This document shows positions 1 to 6,180 of a DNA stretch of 6,988 nucleotides, piece after piece (the stretch's first letter is position 1; the number at the start of each line of letters is the position of its first letter). A program made the position numbers and the translations under genes. Origin of the DNA: Bacteroidetes bacterium UBA7688 (GTDB lineage: Bacteria; Bacteroidota; Bacteroidia; Chitinophagales; Chitinophagaceae). The stretch lies in NCBI GenBank assembly GCA_002482815.1, contig DLGS01000342.1, positions 1-6,988 on the forward strand, written 5' to 3'. The notes below the pieces were generated by a model that saw nothing but the letters and a program-made list of their open reading frames with translations, was not told the origin of the DNA and searched no databases.

Positions 1-106
1 GTGTGGCGGGCAGGGTGTATCCGATAAACAAACACAAAATGAGCAAAGCAGCGTGAACTACCACTGTATATATTGCCGCTTTAGAATTGATTTGTTGCTC
101 TTTCAT
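1..106 (-). CDS. N-terminal fragment of a TonB-like single-pass membrane protein
   Basis: An open frame starts at the ATG at 106-104 and runs off the left edge, giving 35 residues. A short polar head (MKEQQINSK) is followed by one hydrophobic segment at about residues 10-32, then Pro-Ala-Thr, as at the start of a Pro-rich linker. Thr14-x3-His18 inside the membrane segment resembles the Ser-x3-His motif that TonB uses to contact ExbB/ExbD. This N-in, single-helix plan fits an energy transducer of the TonB family, which would span the periplasm and energise outer-membrane receptors. The C-terminal TonB domain, which would settle the identity, is outside the window. It lies 88 bp downstream of the porW-like gene on the same strand, and I see no obvious promoter in the gap, so cotranscription is possible. 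No clear ribosome binding site is visible. It could also be any small inner-membrane protein with a similar anchor. Confidence 0.6.
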   Translation of the reverse strand, partial: MKEQQINSKAAIYTVVVHAALLILCLFIGYTLPAT

Positions 107-151
107 AAAATTGCTTTGCCTTTAAGCTTACTCAAGTAATGCATAAAGATA

Positions 152-185
152 CTTGATTCCTGAATTTCCATACCAGGAAGACAAG
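152..185 (-). other. Imperfect inverted repeat between the porW-like and tonB-like genes
   Basis: TTCCTG at 157-162 pairs with CAGGAA at 174-179 across an 11-nt loop. After a small internal loop, CTTG at 152-155 pairs with CAAG at 182-185. On the minus strand it lies just after the porW-like stop codon and is not followed by a T run, so it does not look like a standard terminator. It may be an intercistronic mRNA structure or may be chance. Confidence 0.25.
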
Positions 186-194
186 CGGTTATGT

Positions 195-3100
195 TTATTT
201 GTAGTTTTTTCTATAAAAAATCATGTAGTCATTCAGTTTTTTATCTGCTTTCAATTTCAAAAAGTTGCTCTCAGAAATGATGACATACCGGTATGAATCT
301 TTTGCCATTTCCCTGAACAATAATGGTTCGTTTTTAGCTGAATTCATAAAGGTTTTTGCCTGATTGGCATCCTTAAATGGTTTTGTAATAACCATACTTT
401 CGGTTGGATTCAGCATCTCCAATTCAGAAATTACAATCATATTACTAAATTTAAGTTTAGCATAATCCGTTAATCCCGACCTGAAACCAGCAGTCTTGGC
501 GTCCGGAATACCAAAAATAAACAGGCTGTAATGAGCTTCTTTTGGTTTGTAAACATATTGAGCCGGAATCAATGATTTTGCTTTCGCTATTGAATCCATT
601 TTTGCTTTGGCAGCCATGCCCGCACTATCAAGAGCCGGTTTGATAACTGACACTTTACCTGAATCCGATTTCACTGTATCTGCTACTTTCTGTTCATTGA
701 CAAATTTTGAAATCGCATCAATCCATGGACGCAAGGAGTCAGAAGGATTATCTTTAATATACGCTGCAATTAAAGTATCTGATTTTTTGTATTGACCAAC
801 AGAGGCATAGGAGAGCGCTTCCAGGACTTTGAATTTACGGACATAAACCGGATCGCCATACATACGTTTTGCATTAGCCACTCGTTTTATCACTTCGTCA
901 TACTGATGGTCCATCGCCATTTGGTAGGTCGCTTCGTAATACTGAGATACATTTTCAACGGTTGTTGTTGCTGCAGAGCTTGTGTCTTTTCCTCCATCAG
1001 ACTCCAGTTCTTTCGCAAATGGAGAAGTTGGATAACCGTTCAATAATTTTTGTCTCAGGCTTTCAGCTTCTTCCAGTTTGTTTTGTCTCAAAGCAGCGGT
1101 ATATCGTAAAGATAATTCTTCATCAGGATATTCATGATTCGGATATCTTTTATTCAGGGAATCAAGACTCGCTAATCCTTCTTTATACTCTTCAACATCT
1201 TTAATATAGGCACGTGCAAGGTCGATGTAAGCTCTTTTCAGTTTTTTATTGACGTTGCCCAACTGAGCATCCGTTTTAGGTATTGAAGCTAATAAAGATG
1301 CTTCTGTAAGTTCAGTTCCGGTATTTTCTTCCTCTTCCGTGGTGTCCTGTGCTGCGATTAATGTGCCTGCACCAAAACTGGAGGATGAAGCTCTGCGCCA
1401 GTTATCAGCAAGCGGGCGATTTCCCCATTTGCGTTTGAATTCATTGTATCCCTGCTGAACGGCTACCGGATTGCCAAAATACCAACTGCTTGGACCGGCT
1501 GATCCGGATGCGGCACCGGTGCTGGCCAATGAGCCTGAAGCTGCTGCGGCTGCTGCATTGGCAATACTGTCTTCTTTTTGTTTTTCCAGGTATTTCAGGT
1601 ATTTTTTGATGGCTGCTTTTTGTTCTTTTTCGCTCATTGCTGATAATCGGAGCAAACTGTCCTGAATGTGCATCAGATTGTATGGCTCTTCAATTTTATC
1701 CAACGATTTTCCTCTTCTCAAAGCAGTATTTAATTCTTCGTTATCGGCAATTCCTTTAGCAAAATAAGATGCACTATCATAAGATTTTTTAGCCAGGTTG
1801 TATTGTCCTGTTTTGTATTGAATGTTACCAATGGCTGCAAAAGTGATGGCTTTTTGTTTACGGGTGGTTTTAGGTTGCTGCAGGCTTTTATAATAATTAG
1901 CCAGCGCCTCTTCTGTTCTGTTATCATTGGCAGAAAGCTTTCCAAGAATGAAATACACCTGCTCATAATATGGGGCATACTTGCCATCTTTTAATAAGCT
2001 TTTAATGGATGCAATAGATTGCTTCTGATCCCCTCCTGCTTCTGCAATGGCGGCGGCACGGTTTTTCCGGGCATAAAAATCCATTTCAATTGGCGGATGC
2101 ATAGCAAGGCTTTTCTTATAATTATAAGCTGAGCTGTCAAAAGACCCAAGGTCATATAAAATTTGTCCATTCAGGAAAGCAGCTCTTTGGCGCATATCTT
2201 TTGAAATGGATTTAGAGGCTATTACCAGGCCGAGCTGTTTGCTTGCTTCTTTATTTTCTCCTTTCCGGATTGCCAGGTTTGCTCTTTCCAGTGCTATTTT
2301 GGCCTTCATCTTGTTCGACAACTTCGTGCTGGCATCCAGTAAATCCAGAATTGCTTCGGCATCAGATGTTTTTTTGCTATCAGCATCAGTTCTGGTCAGC
2401 CACAAAATAGCATCGTTATGTGCAGGCTCGTGCAGGAATATTTTTTTAAATCTGCTCTTTTCTTTTTGGGTAATTTCTCCTTTATTTTCCTTCTCATCTT
2501 TTTTCCTTTTCTTCTGATTATATTTTTGGTTACGCATACCAATAATATATTTGAAGGATGTAGTGGCGCGTTCATAGTCACCACGGTAATAATACGCCTG
2601 ACCCATTAACAGATAAAGGTCATCCGCCCATTTAGTCCAGGGGTCATGAATCTGTATGCCAACAGAAGCTTTGCGGATAATCGTATCCATATCCGAAGCA
2701 AATACGGTAGAGTCCACATTCGGGTCAAAAGGAAACAAATCAATCCGTTCTTCGAAATTGTCTTTTTTGCGGCGCTTCATATTGGCGCGCGCTTCTTCCA
2801 TTTTCCGGTTGGCGTTGAAGTAATAATTATAGCGCGTGAAGGTGTTTTGGAATACCTGCCTTACCGGACCCCATTTCTTTTTCAACATTTTCTCATTACT
2901 CCAGGCCTCATGTTTCTTTTTTATTTTGAGGTCGAGCGCCATCTTCATCTTATCTTCTTTCTTCTTCTGGTCTGCCTTAACCTGCTTTTCCCTTAGCTCC
3001 TTCTTTTTGGCAAGGCTATCTGCACGCAAATCCCTGACATTTTTAAGGCTGTCCGATTTTCGCTGGCGTTCTTTGGTAAGGCTGTCCAGTTTGATTTTTC

Positions 3101-3845
3101 GCGCTTTTGTAAGACTATCCAAGGTTTTTTTGCGTACCGAAATAATATTATCGCTGAAGACTTTCCTTACAGTACGGATACTGTCAAGGCGTGATTGACG
3201 GGTTACCTGCACACTGTCGCGATAACGTTTGCTTTCTTTGTATTTCCTGATTTTGGCAAGGCTATCCGTTTTTATTTTTTGTTTTGCTCTCAGGGAATCA
3301 CTTACTTTTTTGCGGGATGTAATTGAGCTGTCTAAAGTTTTCTGCCTTATGCTTTTGAGAGAATCGAAATATTTGGTCCGGCTTGTTCGCATGCTGTCCA
3401 GCCGCGCATTTCTTACTTTGTTGACGCTATCAAGGTAACGTTTACTTTCTTTATACTTTCTGATACGGGTGAGACTATCCGTCCTCGCCTTCATCCTTTG
3501 CTGAATTTGCTCTGAATTTGCTTTTCTTATAGCGATAGAACTGTCTAATGCACGTTTTCTTTCAAGATTAATAGAATCAAAATACTTTGCTCTGGCTTCG
3601 CGAAGGGTATTTATAGTAGTATTTCGGGCTTTTGTAATACTGTCCTTGTAGCTTTTACTTTCCTTGGCAGAGCTTATGGCAGCAAGACTGTCACTGCGTT
3701 TTTTCTGTACAGCACGCATACTGTCAGTGGTCTTTTGTCGTGCAATTTTAAGGCTGTCCGAATTGCTTTTTTGTGCAAAAAGGGCATTGCCGGATAAAAG
3801 ACAAAGCAGAATTAAAAAGTAAACTGGAAATTTGTACGGATTCAA
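195..3845 (-). CDS. porW/sprE-like: PorW/SprE-like type IX secretion TPR protein with N-terminal hendecad-repeat extension
   Basis: This 1216-residue protein looks like PorW/SprE, a periplasmic TPR component of the type IX secretion system that also supports gliding in Flavobacterium. Domains in order: a signal peptide (residues 1-24, ending LFA|Q); a basic 11-residue-periodic helical region (about 30-310) with no Gly, Pro or Cys between 26 and 325; a conserved entry region (324-400, with RYNYYFNANRK and LFPFDPNVDST); TPR-like helices (about 400-700), including WADDLYLLMGQAYYYRGDY; an Ala/Ser/Gly-rich linker (760-787); the family-type motif WYFGNP...RKWGNRPLADNWRRAS (788-820); more TPR-like helices (865-1050); and a C-terminal alpha/beta domain (about 1104-1216). 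The entry, NWRR and C-terminal segments are what I recognise as SprE-like. F. johnsoniae SprE is, from memory, nearer 870 residues, and the N-terminal extension explains most of the difference. The start is TTG: no ATG or GTG lies between the upstream in-frame stop (3885-3887) and the signal peptide, and the next Met (43) would remove the signal. No lipobox is evident, although the family is described as lipoproteins. Another large TPR envelope protein is the main alternative. Confidence 0.8.
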   Translation of the reverse strand: MNPYKFPVYFLILLCLLSGNALFAQKSNSDSLKIARQKTTDSMRAVQKKRSDSLAAISSAKESKSYKDSITKARNTTINTLREARAKYFDSINLERKRALDSSIAIRKANSEQIQQRMKARTDSLTRIRKYKESKRYLDSVNKVRNARLDSMRTSRTKYFDSLKSIRQKTLDSSITSRKKVSDSLRAKQKIKTDSLAKIRKYKESKRYRDSVQVTRQSRLDSIRTVRKVFSDNIISVRKKTLDSLTKARKIKLDSLTKERQRKSDSLKNVRDLRADSLAKKKELREKQVKADQKKKEDKMKMALDLKIKKKHEAWSNEKMLKKKWGPVRQVFQNTFTRYNYYFNANRKMEEARANMKRRKKDNFEERIDLFPFDPNVDSTVFASDMDTIIRKASVGIQIHDPWTKWADDLYLLMGQAYYYRGDYERATTSFKYIIGMRNQKYNQKKRKKDEKENKGEITQKEKSRFKKIFLHEPAHNDAILWLTRTDADSKKTSDAEAILDLLDASTKLSNKMKAKIALERANLAIRKGENKEASKQLGLVIASKSISKDMRQRAAFLNGQILYDLGSFDSSAYNYKKSLAMHPPIEMDFYARKNRAAAIAEAGGDQKQSIASIKSLLKDGKYAPYYEQVYFILGKLSANDNRTEEALANYYKSLQQPKTTRKQKAITFAAIGNIQYKTGQYNLAKKSYDSASYFAKGIADNEELNTALRRGKSLDKIEEPYNLMHIQDSLLRLSAMSEKEQKAAIKKYLKYLEKQKEDSIANAAAAAASGSLASTGAASGSAGPSSWYFGNPVAVQQGYNEFKRKWGNRPLADNWRRASSSSFGAGTLIAAQDTTEEEENTGTELTEASLLASIPKTDAQLGNVNKKLKRAYIDLARAYIKDVEEYKEGLASLDSLNKRYPNHEYPDEELSLRYTAALRQNKLEEAESLRQKLLNGYPTSPFAKELESDGGKDTSSAATTTVENVSQYYEATYQMAMDHQYDEVIKRVANAKRMYGDPVYVRKFKVLEALSYASVGQYKKSDTLIAAYIKDNPSDSLRPWIDAISKFVNEQKVADTVKSDSGKVSVIKPALDSAGMAAKAKMDSIAKAKSLIPAQYVYKPKEAHYSLFIFGIPDAKTAGFRSGLTDYAKLKFSNMIVISELEMLNPTESMVITKPFKDANQAKTFMNSAKNEPLLFREMAKDSYRYVIISESNFLKLKADKKLNDYMIFYRKNYK
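3057..3695 (-). repeat. Three tandem 213-bp (71-residue) units of 11-residue repeats within the porW-like gene
   Basis: Residues 51-121, 122-192 and 193-263 align as three 71-residue units with no length change. Each begins [S/T]DSL, then has a KESK(R/S)Y.DS block, then DS-containing 11-mers. Asp of the DS pairs falls at 30, 41, 52, 68, (79), 90, 101, (112), 123, 139, 150, 161, 172, 183, 194, 210, 221, 232, 243, 254, 265 and 276, with degenerate positions in brackets. The spacing is 11 everywhere except 16 at the start of each unit. Units 2 and 3 share IRKYKESKRY exactly, but their codons differ at third positions, so the duplication is old and kept at protein level. Unit 2 has about 22 Lys/Arg against 7 Asp/Glu. 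Hydrophobics recur after DS and just before the next D, giving a stripe on a long helix. Confidence 0.9.
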
Positions 3846-3905
3846 GCTGTAGAAATGGGTTGATTTATTTGTATTTAAACGTATTTATTTACTTCTTATT
3901 GTCTT

Positions 3906-3945
3906 TGGCAGTTCTGCCATTGACCTTGCCAGTACTAAGCTGCCA
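3906..3945. repeat. Cluster of TGGCA-type repeats in the porW-like leader
   Basis: Read on the minus strand, TGGCAG (3945-3940), TGGCAA (3931-3926) and TGGCAG (3919-3914) are direct copies 14 and 12 bp apart. The last forms an inverted pair with CTGCCA (3911-3906) around two bases. The cluster lies between the candidate -7 box and the start codon of the porW-like gene. It could be a regulator binding site or a leader hairpin. I cannot name a regulator, and the arrangement does not fit a sigma-54 -24/-12 site. Confidence 0.35.
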
Positions 3946-3951
3946 AAAATA
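3944..3951 (-). promoter_or_regulatory. Candidate Bacteroidota -7 box for the porW-like gene
   Basis: The minus strand reads TATTTTTG, which matches the Bacteroidota -7 consensus TAnnTTTG, about 100 bp upstream of the TTG start. No convincing TTG/TTTG -33 element sits 17-23 bp further upstream, and the match is AT-rich, so this is a weak call. Transcription from here would give a leader of roughly 90 nt containing most of the TGGCA-type repeats. Confidence 0.3.
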
Positions 3952-4042
3952 AGGAATACTTTTTTGGTTTTCTATTTTTGATTTACTAAAACATAAAAAT
4001 CAGGCATTTATTTTGCCTATCTTAAAGCTTTCGAAAAAAAAA

Positions 4043-4072
4043 TTTGTTTTTAATACTTAACACTTACATTTG
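4043..4072 (+). promoter_or_regulatory. Bacteroidota-type promoter for the DUF2795 gene
   Basis: TTTG at 4043-4046 and TACATTTG at 4065-4072 are separated by 18 bp. This fits the primary-sigma consensus TTG-N(17-23)-TAnnTTTG of Bacteroidota. The predicted start of transcription near 4078-4080 would leave a short, AT-rich leader of about 30 nt before the ATG at 4108. That leader has no Shine-Dalgarno sequence (it ends TAATTAATTAAT), as is usual in this phylum. Confidence 0.65.
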
Positions 4073-4107
4073 CGTCAATTCACAAAATAAAATTCTAATT
4101 AATTAAT

Positions 4108-4329
4108 ATGTTTTGGACTTTAGAATTGGCATCTCATCTTGAAGATGCTCCATGGCCAGCCACAAAAGACGAGTTGATCGATTACGCAATACGCTCAGGT
4201 GCTCCACTGGAAGTAGTTGAAAATCTCCAGGAACTGGATGATGAAGGAGAAGTCTACGAAGGAGTAGAAGATATCTGGCCTGATTATCCTACCCAGGAGG
4301 ATTTCTTCTTTAACGAGGACGAGTATTAA
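4108..4329 (+). CDS. DUF2795 family small acidic protein
   Basis: This 73-residue protein has the length and sequence of the DUF2795 proteins common across Bacteroidota. The pattern I recognise is WTLELAS.LEDAPWPATK, then DELIDYAIRSGAP, then EVVENLQ, and an acidic tail with IWPDYPT and FNEDEY. The family's function is unknown to me. I count 22 Asp/Glu against 2 Lys/Arg, so the net charge is about -20. It has no signal peptide, membrane segment or Cys, so it should be a soluble cytoplasmic protein. The first 40 residues look like a compact helical fold, and the rest is acidic with aromatic residues. The ATG is supported by the promoter about 35 bp upstream. It is divergent from the porW-like gene and has its own promoter, and nothing in the sequence ties it to secretion. 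Confidence 0.88.
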   Translation: MFWTLELASHLEDAPWPATKDELIDYAIRSGAPLEVVENLQELDDEGEVYEGVEDIWPDYPTQEDFFFNEDEY

Positions 4330-4337
4330 GGTATTCA

Positions 4338-4358
4338 TTAAATTTTATTAAAATTTAA
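4338..4358. repeat. Perfect all-AT palindrome after the DUF2795 gene
   Basis: TTAAATTTTA (4338-4347) and TAAAATTTAA (4349-4358) are exact inverted copies around one T. They begin 8 bp after the DUF2795 stop codon. Short T runs follow at 4367-4371, 4375-4380 and 4395-4402, the first two each before GCA. It could be a weak AT-rich terminator or a binding site. The lack of any G-C pair argues against efficient termination. Confidence 0.4.
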
Positions 4359-4439
4359 ATAATTCATTTTTGCATTTTTTGCAGAGATGAATTATTTTTT
4401 TTGCAAACATTTCTTATTTTGGTGAATAAAAACCTACTT

Positions 4440-5435
4440 ATGAAGAAGTTTTTCAAGATTTTGGGTATCCTGATATTGATATTGATTATTGTATTTCTGA
4501 TATTAGGACTTACCCAACCAAAAGATATCACAATAGTCAGGACCACTACTATAAAAGCCCCTCAGCAAGTAGTTTTTAACCAGATTTCAAGATTCAGGAA
4601 CTGGCCCAACTGGAGCCCCTGGCTGGAGGTGGAGCCAACCACCAAAATGACTTATATCGGTATCGACGGACAGGTCGGCAGCAGTTATAAATGGTTGGGT
4701 GACGAAACCGGTGAAGGCCAAATGACGAATACCGGCGTTACTTATAAGCAAATGGATTACGATTTGTTGTTTATAAAACCCTGGGAAGGACATGCAAAAG
4801 GTTTTATCAAAGCAATAGATCTTAAAAATGGAAATACGGAAGTAACATGGAGTATGACGATGCATTCTGATTTTCCAATGAATGCGCTTGGCTTTATGAC
4901 TGACAGAATGGTGGGAAAAGATTTTGAAAATGGTCTTGAGCTTTTAAAAGATTATGCGCAGGCACATCCAACTATTGAAATTTCGATGAATAGTGTGGAA
5001 GAAAAAAGCTTTCCGGCTACTACTTATGCTACTATCCGCGGAAAAATTAAATGGACTGACATGCAAACCTTTTCAACAAGCGCTTTTGCTACTTTGAAGA
5101 CAGCTACAGAAGGACGCAGAATTGGTGCAGCATCAACATTCTATTATGCCTGGGAAGATTCTTTGCAAACGACTGATATGGCTCCGGCATATGCAGTAAG
5201 CGGTACTGAGCCTATTGCAGGGGTACAAATGGTGAACCTTCCTCCCAGTATTTCCTGTTCGATTTTATATAAAGGCGGATATGCCAATCTTGGAAAAGCC
5301 AATCAGGTGCTGGCACAATATATTGCTCAAAAAGGCAGACGCTTGAATTATGTTATAGAAGAATACCTTGTAGGCCCTGAAACGGAACCTGACTCGAATA
5401 AATGGGTCACTAATATCAACTTTCTGGTAAAGTAA
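4440..5435 (+). CDS. Membrane-anchored SRPBCC (polyketide cyclase-like) + GyrI-like ligand-binding protein
   Basis: This is a 331-residue protein. Residues 2-24 (MKKFF start, then an Ile/Leu-rich run) form one membrane anchor. The positive N-terminus suggests N-in, so the rest should face the periplasm. Residues about 30-175 are an SRPBCC/START-like domain: a strand start ending in TIKAPQQVVFNQIS, then the RFRNWPNWSPW motif (51-61) typical of the bacterial family, and a C-terminal helix (FENGLELLKDYA, 162-173). Residues about 178-331 resemble the GyrI-like effector-binding domain, with YKGGYANLGKANQVL (277-291), a Glu-Tyr pair at 308-309 near the usual ligand-contacting Glu, and a final beta strand (NINFLVK). 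Both folds bind small hydrophobic molecules, but no ligand can be inferred. There is no DNA-binding domain, unlike AraC/MerR regulators that carry the second fold. The ATG at 4440 is preferred over an in-frame TTG at 4401, which would place polar residues before the anchor. It ends 24 bp before a strong terminator. Confidence 0.82.
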   Translation: MKKFFKILGILILILIIVFLILGLTQPKDITIVRTTTIKAPQQVVFNQISRFRNWPNWSPWLEVEPTTKMTYIGIDGQVGSSYKWLGDETGEGQMTNTGVTYKQMDYDLLFIKPWEGHAKGFIKAIDLKNGNTEVTWSMTMHSDFPMNALGFMTDRMVGKDFENGLELLKDYAQAHPTIEISMNSVEEKSFPATTYATIRGKIKWTDMQTFSTSAFATLKTATEGRRIGAASTFYYAWEDSLQTTDMAPAYAVSGTEPIAGVQMVNLPPSISCSILYKGGYANLGKANQVLAQYIAQKGRRLNYVIEEYLVGPETEPDSNKWVTNINFLVK

Positions 5436-5458
5436 AAATGATTTTAACTTTTATGAAT

Positions 5459-5490
5459 AAGCCTGTCCAAAATTCCGGACAGGCTTTTTT
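5459..5490 (+). terminator. Rho-independent terminator between convergent genes
   Basis: AAGCCTGTCC (5459-5468) pairs perfectly with GGACAGGCTT (5477-5486) over an 8-nt loop. The T run at 5485-5490 completes a standard intrinsic terminator for the SRPBCC/GyrI-like gene. The cutC stop codon lies 10 bp beyond it on the opposite strand. The minus-strand hairpin is followed by TTATTC, so it may also act, less efficiently, on the cutC transcript. Confidence 0.88.
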
Positions 5491-5499
5491 AGTAGAAAA

Positions 5500-6171
5500 T
5501 TATTTCAAGGCTCTAAGCAGACTTTCGATTTCCTCCTTATTTGCCAGCAAGCTCTCGTCGACAATAGCAGAAGAATGATAAAAGCCAGCCTCGCTTTCCT
5601 TCCGGATTTCCTGAATATTAGCTGAGCGCAAACCGCCACCGGGCATTATTACAATCCTCCCTGCTGCTTGTTCCACTAATTTTTTCAATCCTGCTAATCC
5701 TTCATTGACATTAGCAGCACCACCCGAAGTCAGGATAGTTGAAAACCCAAGTTCTATGAGCTGTTCGAGTGATTTATATACATCCGGAGTACGGTCAAAA
5801 GCCCGATGAAAAGTGCAGGGAAAAGGGTAGGCAAAATGCAGTAAATCTTTATTTCGTTCCATATCTATTGTTCCATTTTCATTCAGAATGCCAAATACAA
5901 AACCGTGTACGCCCAATCTTTTAAACAGAATGATCTCATTTTTCATTTGTTCAAATTCTTCCTCTGTGTAGCAGAAATCACCACCACGCGGGCGAATCAT
6001 CAGATAAAACTCTGTGTTTGTTTTTTCTTTCACTTCAAAAACCATTTCCCAGGATGGGGTGGTGCCGCCTTCGCTCAGTTTATCGCAAAGTTCAATCCTG
6101 TCTGCGCCGGCTGCGGCAGCTATCAATGCTGAATCGAGATCGAAGCAGGCAATTTCCAGTTGATGTTTCAT
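5500..6171 (-). CDS. cutC: CutC family TIM-barrel protein
   Basis: This 223-residue protein matches CutC along its length: GADRIELC (22-29), GGTTPSW (35-41), MIRPRGGDFCYTEEEF (58-73), GVHGFVFG (87-94), FHRAFD (121-126), ILTSGG (146-151), MPGGGLR (176-182) and FYHSSAI (197-203). These lie at the strand ends of a cytoplasmic (beta/alpha)8 barrel. E. coli CutC is about 25 residues longer, mainly because of a C-terminal stretch missing here. The family is annotated as copper homeostasis. However, the E. coli copper phenotype has been attributed to a small RNA (MicL) made from the cutC 3' region, so a copper role is not secure and the true substrate is unknown. Its ATG is 9 bp after the asparaginase stop codon, so the two are very likely cotranscribed. 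The spacer (GAACAAAGA on the minus strand) has no strong ribosome binding site. Confidence 0.92.
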   Translation of the reverse strand: MKHQLEIACFDLDSALIAAAAGADRIELCDKLSEGGTTPSWEMVFEVKEKTNTEFYLMIRPRGGDFCYTEEEFEQMKNEIILFKRLGVHGFVFGILNENGTIDMERNKDLLHFAYPFPCTFHRAFDRTPDVYKSLEQLIELGFSTILTSGGAANVNEGLAGLKKLVEQAAGRIVIMPGGGLRSANIQEIRKESEAGFYHSSAIVDESLLANKEEIESLLRALK

Positions 6172-6180
6172 TCTTTGTTC

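Noticed and set aside
2646..3438. Plus-strand open frames opposite the repeat region, coding for hydrophobic Phe/Leu/Ser-rich peptides
   Set aside because: They are the antisense of Lys/Arg- and Asp-Ser-rich codons; their composition follows from the real gene, and they have no start signals or recognisable domain.
3057..3695. CRISPR array or DNA-level satellite
   Set aside because: The 213-bp units are inside one reading frame, differ at synonymous positions and have no short repeat/spacer structure.
3906..3945. Sigma-54 promoter (TGGCA-like half sites)
   Set aside because: No TTGC element at the required 5-base spacing from a TGGCAC-type box on either strand.
3973..3980. Plus-strand TATTTTTG as a second -7 box for the DUF2795 gene
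   Set aside because: No TTG at 17-23 bp upstream, and it would leave a leader of about 120 nt; the promoter at 4043-4072 fits much better.
4401..4439. Thirteen-residue N-terminal extension of the SRPBCC/GyrI-like protein from a TTG codon
   Set aside because: ATG at 4440 gives a normal MKKFF membrane anchor; the extension adds polar residues before the anchor and needs a rarer start codon.
4364..4865. Minus-strand open frames opposite the SRPBCC gene
   Set aside because: They overlap a well-supported gene, lack recognisable domains and have no promoter or start context.
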